10,726 nt of DNA from contig JBEIJQ010000107.1 of the NCBI GenBank assembly GCA_040380145.1, positions 1 to 10,726 on the forward strand. Reading direction: 5' to 3'. Position numbers and translations under genes: made by a program. The notes below the pieces were generated by a model. That model was not told where the DNA came from. It worked only from the letters and a program-made list of their open reading frames with translations, and searched no databases. Shown here piece by piece: positions 1 to 6,358 of this stretch. Positions within the stretch are counted from its first letter, which is position 1, and every line of letters begins with the position of its first letter. Source of the DNA: JBEIJQ01 sp040380145 (lineage in GTDB: Bacteria > Bacteroidota > Bacteroidia > Chitinophagales > Saprospiraceae).

Positions 1-831
1 AACAGCGGCGAACTGGGCCTGGCCTGCAAGCCGCATTTCCCGGAAAAACTGTTGCCCCACTGCATACATGCGGCCCGGACCAGGTTCGCCGAAAGGGGGA
101 TCAAGACCGGTTTCGTGCTCGTGAAAGATTTCTACGGCCCCGCCCGCGAACGCATCGGCCCGGTGCTGCAGGGCGCGGGTTATCACGAACTTTCGGCCCA
201 GCCGGCCATGTGGATGGATCTCGATCCCGCATGGCGCACTTTCGACGACTATTTGGATGCCCTTCATTCCAAATATCGGATCCGGGCCAAAAGGGCCTTG
301 AAAAAATCCGCCGACATCCTCCGCACGGAACTTACCCTGCAAGATGTTCTGGCCCAATCGGATCTGATGTACCGCCTGTACAACGAGGTGGCCAAAGGGG
401 CCGGGTTCAACACTTTTTCGCTGTCGCCCGACTATTTCGCCGAACTCAAGCGCCAACTTCCCGATACCTTCAAGGTTTTCGGCTACTGGCTGGACGGAGA
501 ACTGGTGGCCTTTTACACCGCGCTACTCGACCGGGATCGGATGGAAGCGCATTTTTTGGGCATGCGCCAAGACCTGAACCACGACCTGCAGATCTACATG
601 AACATCTTGTTCGACCTGGTCAAGATCGGGATCTATCACCGCGTGCCCAGCATCAACTTTGCCCGAACGGCGCTCGAGATCAAAAGTTCGGTCGGAGCGC
701 AGCCGAGGCCGCTGTATTTTTATCTTTGGAGCGCGAATCCTTTGTTGAACCTGCTCGTGCCGCGGCTTTACCGTACCTACAACCCCGATCTGCAATGGCT
801 CCCTCGGCACCCTTTCAAAACCGATGATTGA
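1..831 (+). CDS. GNAT/FemAB-like N-acyltransferase, N-terminus cut off by window edge
   Basis: The frame is open from base 1 to the TGA at 829-831, giving 276 visible residues. The first possible internal start, a TTG at 52, lies inside coding sequence, so the true start is upstream of the window. The protein looks like the acetyltransferase fold found in FemAB and BioF2-like proteins: a segment with DYLDALHSKYR followed by a basic helix (RIRAKRALKKS), then a second half with a GYWLDGELVAFYTALL strand pair and the segment MEAHFLGM. Related proteins move acyl or aminoacyl groups to amines, often in cell-wall or surface-polymer synthesis; the substrate here cannot be told. The 3' end overlaps the start of nspC by 8 bp (ATGATTGA, 824-831), implying translational coupling, so an amine or polyamine acceptor is possible but only inferred. 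No signal peptide or membrane segment is visible in the part present. Confidence 0.75.
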   Translation, partial: NSGELGLACKPHFPEKLLPHCIHAARTRFAERGIKTGFVLVKDFYGPARERIGPVLQGAGYHELSAQPAMWMDLDPAWRTFDDYLDALHSKYRIRAKRALKKSADILRTELTLQDVLAQSDLMYRLYNEVAKGAGFNTFSLSPDYFAELKRQLPDTFKVFGYWLDGELVAFYTALLDRDRMEAHFLGMRQDLNHDLQIYMNILFDLVKIGIYHRVPSINFARTALEIKSSVGAQPRPLYFYLWSANPLLNLLVPRLYRTYNPDLQWLPRHPFKTDD

Positions 832-1966
832 TTTCAGACAACTCCCCTCGCCCTGCTTCGTGCTCGACGAATCCCTGCTCCGCAAAAACCTGGAGCTGAT
901 GCGCCGGGTCAAGGAAGATTCCGGCTGCACGCTGATTTTGGCCCTGAAAGGATTTTCCATGTCCAGCACTTTCCCCTTGGTGCGACAATATCTGGACGGT
1001 GCCACGGCCAGTTCGCTCCACGAAGCCCGGCTTTGCTTCGAGGAAATGCGTTGTCCGGCCCACGTCTATGCCCCCATTTACCTCGACAAAGAATTCGACG
1101 AGATGATGGGCTACGCGAGCCATCTGTCGTTCAACACCCTGAACCAATGGGCGCGTTACAAAGATCGGGTGGCTACCTTCCACAGGCCCATTTCCTGCGG
1201 CATACGCGTGAACCCGCAATACTCCGAGGTACAGACCGATCTGTACAATCCCTGCAAACCCGGTTCGCGACTGGGTGTCACGGTCGACCATTTTCCGGAC
1301 GGGCGGCTGCCCGAAGGGCTCGAAGGGATCCATTTCCACACTTTGTGCGAAAACGACTCCTATACCCTCGAGCGCACCCTGGTGCATGTGGAAGAAAAAT
1401 TCGCCCCCATGCTGCACGAGGCCAAGTGGCTGAACATGGGCGGCGGACACCTGATGACCCGCGAAGGATACGATGTGGAGCATCTGATCCGTACCATCCG
1501 GCGCATCCGCGAGACCTACGATCTGGAGGTGATCTTGGAACCGGGCTCCGCCGTGGCCTGGCGCACGGGCTATCTGGTCTCGACCGTGGAGGATATCTTC
1601 GACAGCCAGGGCGTTCAGGTGGCGATGCTGGACATGTCGTTTTCGGCCCACTTGCCCGACACCTTGGAAATGCCCTACAAGCCCTACATCTTGGGGGCGT
1701 ACCACGAACCGGTGCCGGGCAAGCCCACCTATCGTTTCGGTGGCGGCACCTGCCTTTCGGGCGACTTCATGGGAGATTATTCCTTTGACGAACCGCTTCG
1801 GGTCGGCGACCGCATCGTGTTCGAGGACATGATGCACTACACGATGGTGAAGACCACCACCTTCAACGGCGTCAACCTGCCCTCGATCGCCATCTGGCGC
1901 GAGGACGACACCTGCGAGATCGTGCGGCGTTTCGGCTACGAATCTTTCAAAGACCGCATCGGATAA
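824..1966 (+). CDS. nspC: Carboxynorspermidine/carboxyspermidine decarboxylase
   Basis: This 380-residue protein is a PLP-dependent decarboxylase of the alanine-racemase fold (fold type III). It would remove CO2 from carboxyspermidine or carboxynorspermidine to give spermidine or norspermidine, the last step of the polyamine route common in Bacteroidota. Visible features are the N-terminal segment LPSPCFVLDE, the PLP lysine in ALKGFSM (K42), HFHTLCE (170-176), the glycine loop GGG (206-208) and EPGSA (239-243), which hold the PLP phosphate, SFSAHLPDTLEMPY (272-285) specific to this subfamily, the catalytic cysteine in GGTCLSGDF (C310), and MMHYTMVKTTTFNG near the end. All key residues are present and the length is normal. 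The partner dehydrogenase (carboxyspermidine dehydrogenase) is not in the window. The ATG at 824 lies inside the end of the upstream acyltransferase gene, which suggests coupled translation; xseA follows after 11 bp. Confidence 0.93.
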   Translation: MIDFRQLPSPCFVLDESLLRKNLELMRRVKEDSGCTLILALKGFSMSSTFPLVRQYLDGATASSLHEARLCFEEMRCPAHVYAPIYLDKEFDEMMGYASHLSFNTLNQWARYKDRVATFHRPISCGIRVNPQYSEVQTDLYNPCKPGSRLGVTVDHFPDGRLPEGLEGIHFHTLCENDSYTLERTLVHVEEKFAPMLHEAKWLNMGGGHLMTREGYDVEHLIRTIRRIRETYDLEVILEPGSAVAWRTGYLVSTVEDIFDSQGVQVAMLDMSFSAHLPDTLEMPYKPYILGAYHEPVPGKPTYRFGGGTCLSGDFMGDYSFDEPLRVGDRIVFEDMMHYTMVKTTTFNGVNLPSIAIWREDDTCEIVRRFGYESFKDRIG

Positions 1967-1977
1967 AACTGCCCGGC

Positions 1978-3144
1978 ATGTCGTCCCCCGTCGTTACCCT
2001 GTTGGATCTCTGCCGCCACTTCCGTCGCGTCGTCGAAGCCAACTACCCCAAGCCCGTCTGGGTGCGGGCCGAGATCAACCAGGCCAACGATTCGCGCGGA
2101 AACCGCTACATGACGCTGATCGAAAAAGAAGGCCCAGACATCGTGGCGCGGCTCGAAGCCTTCGTTTGGGCGGCCCAATTGGCCGAACTGCGCGCCCGCC
2201 ACGGCGGTCTCGTGGACGAAATCCTCTCCGGCGGGCGACAGGCGCAACTGTTCCTGCAGATCCAATACAACGAGCGCTACGGCCTCAAGGCCCTGGTCGT
2301 GGATTTCGAACCGGCGTTCACGGTCGGTCAAGCGGCCCTGCAGCGGCAAGCGGTGCTGGAAAATCTCCAACGGGAAAATCTCCTGGCGCGCAACCGGCGC
2401 CATGTCCTGCCCCTTTTCCCCCAGCGCATCGCCGTGGTCTCGTCCGAACAAGCGGCGGGCCTGCAGGATTTTTTGCGGCAACTCGAGGGCAACAACGGCG
2501 GATATGCTTTCCGATGCACCTTTTTCAATGCGGCGGTACAGGGCCCAACCGCCCCCGCCGAGATCGCCGCCAGGATCCGCGAGATCAATGCCGCGCCCGG
2601 CGGATTCGATTGCGTGGCGCTGATCAGGGGCGGCGGCAGCAAACTCGATCTGGTCGCCTTCGACGACGAATCGCTCTGCCGCGCCGTGGCCGATTGCGCC
2701 CTGCCCGTCCTTACGGGCATCGGCCACGAAATCGATGAATCGCTGGCCGACCTGGTGGCGCACACGGCTTTCAAAACGCCCACCGCCGTCGCGGCCTTTT
2801 TGATCGAACGAGGCACCCAGGTGGATTCCGCCCTCCACCACCTCGAGCACCGGATCGCCCGTTCGACGGACGAACTGCTGCAATCGAACCGGCTCCGGAT
2901 CGAAAACTTAGCCCTGCGCCTGCAAACGGCCCCGCGACAAATCCTCCGGCAGGCAGAATGGAGGCTCGAAAACATCGAAAAGTCCCTTCGCTTACTCGAT
3001 CCGCGGGAAACACTGAAAAGAGGGTTCTGGCTGGTGGAAAAAAACGGCCGCCCCCTGCTGCCCGAGCAGATCGCAACGGGCGACACGCTCGAACTGGTCG
3101 GGACTGATCGCCGTTGGAAGATCACCGTGGCGGGCCCGGTATAA
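1978..3144 (+). CDS. xseA: Exodeoxyribonuclease VII large subunit
   Basis: The 388-residue product is the nuclease subunit of exonuclease VII, which degrades single-stranded DNA from both ends into oligonucleotides in repair. Residues 1-110 form the OB-fold DNA-binding domain (VWVRAEINQAN, YMTLIEKEG). The catalytic domain follows, with IAVVSSEQAAGLQDF (151-165, D164), ALIRGGGSKLDL (214-225, R217), GIGHEIDESLADL (247-259, H250, D253) and KTPTAVA (266-272). These match the Asp, Arg, His and Asp reported as essential in E. coli XseA. The C-terminal LDPRETLKRGFWLV and a final beta segment are also typical. The protein is shorter than the E. coli enzyme (456 residues), mostly because the helical, coiled-coil part (about 275-340) that binds the small subunit is short. 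No small-subunit gene (xseB) follows. The gene starts 11 bp after nspC without a clear Shine-Dalgarno sequence, and ends 18 bp from the end of convergent rmuC. Confidence 0.92.
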   Translation: MSSPVVTLLDLCRHFRRVVEANYPKPVWVRAEINQANDSRGNRYMTLIEKEGPDIVARLEAFVWAAQLAELRARHGGLVDEILSGGRQAQLFLQIQYNERYGLKALVVDFEPAFTVGQAALQRQAVLENLQRENLLARNRRHVLPLFPQRIAVVSSEQAAGLQDFLRQLEGNNGGYAFRCTFFNAAVQGPTAPAEIAARIREINAAPGGFDCVALIRGGGSKLDLVAFDDESLCRAVADCALPVLTGIGHEIDESLADLVAHTAFKTPTAVAAFLIERGTQVDSALHHLEHRIARSTDELLQSNRLRIENLALRLQTAPRQILRQAEWRLENIEKSLRLLDPRETLKRGFWLVEKNGRPLLPEQIATGDTLELVGTDRRWKITVAGPV

Positions 3145-3162
3145 AACGGCGCTGAACATGCC

Positions 3163-4479
3163 TCAATCCAAGGCCGGCTCTTGGTCCGACTCCTGATCGT
3201 CCCCGTCCTCCAAAGCGTCGTCGAGTGCAGGCAGCTGCTTGGAGGATTTGGCCCCGAGTTGTTGCAGTTTGTGCGCCCTTTTCAGTACGCTGCCGTTGCC
3301 GTCGTTCAGCTTTTTGGTGGCCTGGTCGAGCGCTTTTTCCGCATTGCCGAGCGCCTTGCGGACAGTCTCGAGGTCGTTGAGGAACAACACCAGCTTGTCC
3401 ACCAACGCCCCGCCCACCTTGGCAATCTCGAGCACATTGCGGTTTTGCCGTTCGTGGCGCCAGATATTGGCCACCGTGGAAGTGGCCGCCAACAGCGTGC
3501 TCGGACCGGCGAGGATCACCTTGTGGCCGAACGCCTCGCCGATCAGTTCGTTTTCCCATTGCAGGGCCAACTGGAAAGCCGGCTCCACGGCCACGAACAA
3601 GAACACGAACTCGGGGCTTTTGATCTGGGGCAGGGACGAGTAGTCCTTGCTGCCGAGCGATTTGATGTGGTTGCGCAGCGACAACAGGTGTTCGCGGCGG
3701 TATTTTTCCTTTTCGGCGGGTTCTTCCGCCGAAACATAGCGCTCGTAAGCCGTCAGCGAAACTTTGGAGTCCACCACGAGGTGGCGGTCCTCCGGCAGGT
3801 AGATCACCACATCGGGCCGCAGCCGGCGTTCGTTTTCGTCCACGAGGCTGTCTTGGGTCATGTATTCGCGGCCCTTTTGCAGACCGGATTTTTCGAGGAT
3901 TTTTTCCAGCACCATTTCGCCCCAGTTGCCCTGCACCTTGGTGTCGCCCTTGAGCGCCTGCGTGAGCCGCCGGGCGTCGTCCGCCATTTGCAGGTTGAGT
4001 TCCGACAAAGATTTGATCTTCTCCTCCAAGGAAGAACGCTGCTTGGTGTCCTCGATCTGGGCCTTGTTAAGACGATCGTCGAAATCGACGATTTTTTCCT
4101 GTAAGGGTTTCAAAATGGCCGACAGCCGATCGTGCTGCAGCTCGTTCAGCTTTTTCCCCTTTTCTTCCAGCAACTTTTCTGCCAGCACGGAAAATTCCTG
4201 TTTGAAACGCTCCTGGAGATCGCCCACTTCTTTTTCCCGCGTGGCGTACTGCTTGCGCACTTCTTCCAGGCTTTGCTCGGCCTTGGCCAGCTCGTGCGTG
4301 AGCCCCTGACATTCCAACTGCTTTTCCTTGAGGTCTTCCCTTGCACGGGCCAACAGGTCCTGCAAAGGAGCGAGTGCGGATTCTGTGACTGCGGAGGGTG
4401 CCTCAGGGCGTTTGGAGGCGGAGCGTCCGAGGAAAAACCCGATTAGGATGCCCATGGCGATGGCGATGATGATTTCCAT
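3163..4479 (-). CDS. rmuC: DNA recombination protein RmuC homologue
   Basis: This 438-residue protein belongs to the RmuC family, first described in E. coli as limiting inversions at short inverted repeats. Its core resembles PD-(D/E)xK nucleases. The layout is standard: one N-terminal membrane helix (about 3-18, IIIAIAMGILIGFFLG), a long charged coiled coil (about 40-175), then the RmuC domain with GNWGEMVLEKILEKSGL (184-200), RRLRPDVVIYLP (218-229) and HLVVDSKVSL (233-242), and the conserved EFVFLFVAVEPAF (290-302) and ILAGPSTLLA (322-331). The RPD and DSK pairs are the likely nuclease-type active site. The tail (about 415-438) is rich in Asp and Glu, and variable tails are usual here. The ATG at 4477-4479 places the membrane helix at the very N-terminus, which supports this start. 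It appears to be a single-gene transcript, convergent with xseA and divergent from the tRNA gene. No clear promoter was found upstream. Confidence 0.93.
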   Translation of the reverse strand: MEIIIAIAMGILIGFFLGRSASKRPEAPSAVTESALAPLQDLLARAREDLKEKQLECQGLTHELAKAEQSLEEVRKQYATREKEVGDLQERFKQEFSVLAEKLLEEKGKKLNELQHDRLSAILKPLQEKIVDFDDRLNKAQIEDTKQRSSLEEKIKSLSELNLQMADDARRLTQALKGDTKVQGNWGEMVLEKILEKSGLQKGREYMTQDSLVDENERRLRPDVVIYLPEDRHLVVDSKVSLTAYERYVSAEEPAEKEKYRREHLLSLRNHIKSLGSKDYSSLPQIKSPEFVFLFVAVEPAFQLALQWENELIGEAFGHKVILAGPSTLLAATSTVANIWRHERQNRNVLEIAKVGGALVDKLVLFLNDLETVRKALGNAEKALDQATKKLNDGNGSVLKRAHKLQQLGAKSSKQLPALDDALEDGDDQESDQEPALD

Positions 4480-4514
4480 GTTCGTTGAATTTTCTGCTAA
4501 GAAAAGGAATTTTG

Positions 4515-4531
4515 TTTTTTCTGCAAAAAAA
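4515..4531. repeat. T-tract/A-tract inverted repeat in the rmuC-tRNA spacer
   Basis: Six T (4515-4520) and seven A (4525-4531) flank the four bases CTGC, inside the AT-rich 113-bp spacer between the divergent rmuC and tRNA genes. It lies just upstream of the tRNA promoter, where A and T tracts can bend DNA or bind the RNA polymerase alpha subunit. It could equally be simple low-complexity sequence. Confidence 0.3.
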
Positions 4532-4544
4532 TTTGGGGGAAATG

Positions 4545-4575
4545 TTGCACGGAAAAAAAACGCGTTTTACTTTTG
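4545..4575 (+). promoter_or_regulatory. Bacteroidota-type housekeeping promoter of the tRNA-Asn gene
   Basis: A TTG element (4545-4547) is separated by 20 bases from TACTTTTG (4568-4575), an exact match to the phylum's -7 consensus TAnnTTTG. Transcription would start near 4581, about 12 bases before the tRNA. The two elements, their spacing and the position before a stable RNA gene agree, so this is the most convincing promoter in the window. Confidence 0.72.
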
Positions 4576-4592
4576 CATCGCATTTGGCACCA

Positions 4593-4666
4593 GCCTCCTT
4601 AGCTCAGCCGGTTAGAGCACAAGACTGTTAATCTTGGGGTCCTAGGTTCAAGTCCTAGAGGGGGCG
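4593..4666 (+). tRNA. tRNA-Asn (anticodon GTT)
   Basis: The 74-base sequence folds into a complete cloverleaf. The acceptor stem pairs GCCTCCT (4593-4599) with AGGGGGC (4659-4665) through seven pairs including one U-G. The D arm is GCTC/GAGC with loop AGCCGGTTA. The anticodon arm is CAAGA/TCTTG around loop CTGTTAA, with anticodon GTT at 4627-4629. The variable loop has five bases, and the T arm is CTAGG/CCTAG around TTCAAGT. The discriminator base is G (4666), as expected for asparagine. The following bases are CAA, so the 3' CCA is not encoded and must be added by the CCA-adding enzyme. A promoter and a terminator enclose the gene, which makes it a single-tRNA transcription unit. Confidence 0.97.
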
Positions 4667-4667
4667 C

Positions 4668-4699
4668 AAGGCCCGCGGAAACGCGGGCCTTTTGCTTTT
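4668..4699 (+). terminator. Intrinsic terminator after tRNA-Asn
   Basis: A perfect 10-bp stem (AAGGCCCGCG, 4668-4677, with CGCGGGCCTT, 4682-4691) closes a GAAA tetraloop and is followed by TT, GC and TTTT. The stem begins two bases after the tRNA discriminator base, so the transcript ends right behind the tRNA. The T-run is interrupted by GC, but the stem is very stable. Confidence 0.88.
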
Positions 4700-4730
4700 G
4701 GCGGAAATTCCGTTTGCTCCGTTATTTTTG
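4697..4730 (+). promoter_or_regulatory. Candidate promoter of the L,D-transpeptidase gene
   Basis: TATTTTTG (4723-4730) matches the TAnnTTTG -7 consensus exactly. The nearest upstream TTTG (4697-4700) is 22 bases away, slightly more than the usual 19-21. Transcription would start near 4737, giving a leader of about 75 bases before the ATG at 4811. The site follows directly on the tRNA terminator, where a new transcription unit is expected. Confidence 0.42.
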
Positions 4731-4810
4731 GCAAAAAAACGGCCCGCTGCACTTTCTTTCACGTAAAAGCACGGCCCCCCACGAATTTTTCCGACCCCAT
4801 CCCCCGACCC

Positions 4811-5554
4811 ATGAATTGGATTTTTGCACCTTGCTTTTTCTGCCTGATCCTCGCCATGTCCTGCCAACAACCCGAAAACCCGTACAAAAACGCCGTGCCG
4901 CTGGACTGCGAGCAGATCCTGCTGGTCAGGGCCGAAGGGCACGGATCGATGGCGGCCTCGCTGCAGCGGTTTGAAAAGCAGAATGGACAATGGAAACCCG
5001 TAGGCGATGCTTTTCCGGCGGTCGTGGGCAAAAAAGGACTGGCCTGGGGCGCTTCGCTGCAAGGCAAGATACCGGAAGGGGCGGCGCGCAAACAAGAGGG
5101 CGACAGCCGTGCGCCGATCGGTATTTACCGGCTGGGACGCGTGTTCGGGTACGCCGAACGCGCGCCCGATGTCTTCATGCCCTATGTGGCCGTCACCCCC
5201 GACTGGGTCTGTGTGGACGACGGCCGTTCTCGCTACTACAACGCCGTGCTCGACAGTGCCCAAGTACCCGAATCCGACTGGGTCAGCGCCGAAAGGATGC
5301 TGCGCGAGGACAGCCTGTACCGCTGGGGCGTTACGGTTGAATACAACACTTCCCCAACCCTTCCCGGCGAAGGATCCTGCATTTTCCTGCATATCCGGAA
5401 GGAAAGCGGCGAGGGGACGGAAGGCTGTACGGCCCTTGCCGAAGCTGATCTGCTGACCCTGATACACTGGCTCGACCAAGGTAAAAACCCTATGCTGGTG
5501 CAGGGAGCGCCGGATGATCTGGAGTTTTTGAAAACCGTGTTCCAGTTGCCCTGA
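4811..5554 (+). CDS. YkuD-type L,D-transpeptidase family lipoprotein
   Basis: The 247-residue product starts with a short hydrophobic signal ending in a lipobox-like LAMSC, so C18 is the probable lipidated residue and the protein should sit on a membrane facing the periplasm. The rest resembles the YkuD-like L,D-transpeptidases of COG3786: QILLVRAEGHGSMAASLQRFEK (strands of the fold, 35-56), LAWG (77-80), the conserved KQEGDSRAPIGIYRLGRVFGY (94-114), and the catalytic part IFLHIRKESGEGTEGCTAL with H194 and nucleophile C206. The T-x-G-C form without a second His is usual in this subfamily. Such enzymes make or modify 3-3 or lipoprotein cross-links in peptidoglycan; the reaction here is not known. 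The length is normal. A candidate promoter lies at 4697-4730, and a HAD hydrolase gene follows after about 100 bp. Confidence 0.82.
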   Translation: MNWIFAPCFFCLILAMSCQQPENPYKNAVPLDCEQILLVRAEGHGSMAASLQRFEKQNGQWKPVGDAFPAVVGKKGLAWGASLQGKIPEGAARKQEGDSRAPIGIYRLGRVFGYAERAPDVFMPYVAVTPDWVCVDDGRSRYYNAVLDSAQVPESDWVSAERMLREDSLYRWGVTVEYNTSPTLPGEGSCIFLHIRKESGEGTEGCTALAEADLLTLIHWLDQGKNPMLVQGAPDDLEFLKTVFQLP

Positions 5555-5571
5555 GACCTGTTTCGCAGGTC
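5555..5571 (+). other. Small hairpin directly after the L,D-transpeptidase stop
   Basis: GACCTG (5555-5560) and CAGGTC (5566-5571) form a perfect 6-bp stem around TTTCG, starting at the base after the stop codon. No T-run follows directly, so it is not a standard intrinsic terminator. It could protect the 3' end of the mRNA or weakly reduce readthrough into the HAD gene. A second, AT-only repeat lies at 5591-5610. Confidence 0.35.
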
Positions 5572-5658
5572 CCATTGCCCGGTGGCACTTGCTTTTTATG
5601 GGAAAAAAGCGGTCCTGTAGATGCTTTGAGACCGAATCGCCGACCACAATCGCCCGCC

Positions 5659-6342
5659 ATGCTGATCCTGTTCGACATCGACAACACGCTCCTCTACTCA
5701 CACGGGTGCGACAGCGCGGCCTTTGCCTCGGCTTTTTCCGAACTGTTCGGTTTGCCCGCCCCGAGCGTGGATTGGCACCGATACCCGCATGTCACTGACC
5801 AGGCGATTATCGAACACCTGTTCGAAAGCCAGCTGGGTCGCCTGCCCACCGGACCGGAGGTCGAAGCCCTCATCGGCGAGTACATGGGCCGAATGGCCCG
5901 TGGGCGCGCGGAAAGCCCGGAGAAATACCGCTGTGTGAAAGGGGCGTTGGAAACCTACGATCGCTTGCGCCGAGAAGGGTTTTCAGTGGCCATCGCATCG
6001 GGCGGATTCAAGGCGCCGCAGGAGTACAAGTTGCGGCACGCGGGTTTTGATCTGGACGGGATTGTCGGCGCCTACGCCGACGGACAGCCGACCCGCACCC
6101 ACATCTTGCGGCAGGCGTTGGGCCGATTCGGACCGGCCGAGGCCGAAAAAGCGCTCTATGTGGGCGATGCGCTCTGGGACCTCCGGACTACCGCGTCCAT
6201 GGGCATGCCGTTTGTCGGCATCCGCCACCGGGGCGACCACCGGGTGCTGCTCGACGAGGGCGCCAAGGTCGTTTTGACGGATTTTTCCGATTGGGACGAT
6301 TTTCTGGAGGGTTGCCTCCGAGCACTGGACGGCGCCAGTTGA
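5659..6342 (+). CDS. HAD-superfamily hydrolase (phosphatase-like)
   Basis: The product has 227 residues from the ATG at 5659. The open frame reaches back to a TTG at 5575, but motif I must lie at the N-terminus, so the shorter form is chosen. All HAD signatures are visible: motif I FDIDNTLL (nucleophile D6, acid/base D8), an alpha-helical C1-type cap (about 15-95), motif II VAIASGGF (S114), a basic residue region around 124-147 for motif III, and motif IV YVGDALWDL (D170, D174). This layout is that of phosphoglycolate phosphatase and beta-phosphoglucomutase relatives, so it most likely removes phosphate from a small metabolite. The substrate cannot be deduced. I see no own promoter in the 104 bp upstream; it may be read through from the L,D-transpeptidase gene. 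It ends 16 bp from the end of convergent rluD. Confidence 0.86.
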   Translation: MLILFDIDNTLLYSHGCDSAAFASAFSELFGLPAPSVDWHRYPHVTDQAIIEHLFESQLGRLPTGPEVEALIGEYMGRMARGRAESPEKYRCVKGALETYDRLRREGFSVAIASGGFKAPQEYKLRHAGFDLDGIVGAYADGQPTRTHILRQALGRFGPAEAEKALYVGDALWDLRTTASMGMPFVGIRHRGDHRVLLDEGAKVVLTDFSDWDDFLEGCLRALDGAS

Positions 6343-6358
6343 TGACTGCCGGCGACGA

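Noticed and set aside
815..1837. 340-codon open frame on the minus strand opposite nspC
   Set aside because: It mirrors a gene with complete NspC motifs and shows no domain of its own; high GC content keeps antisense frames open.
1936..2883. 315-codon minus-strand frame opposite xseA
   Set aside because: The xseA product has all catalytic motifs; the antisense product looks like a shadow with no recognisable motif.
3181..4104. 307-codon plus-strand frame opposite rmuC
   Set aside because: The rmuC motifs on the other strand are unambiguous; this frame has odd His, Val and Gln-rich composition.
5575..5658. Upstream TTG extension of the HAD protein
   Set aside because: HAD motif I is normally within the first ten or so residues, which fits the ATG at 5659; the extension covers two hairpin-like repeats.
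4655..5701. 348-codon minus-strand frame opposite the L,D-transpeptidase
   Set aside because: It runs through the tRNA end and terminator and is antisense to a protein with a signal peptide and catalytic motif.
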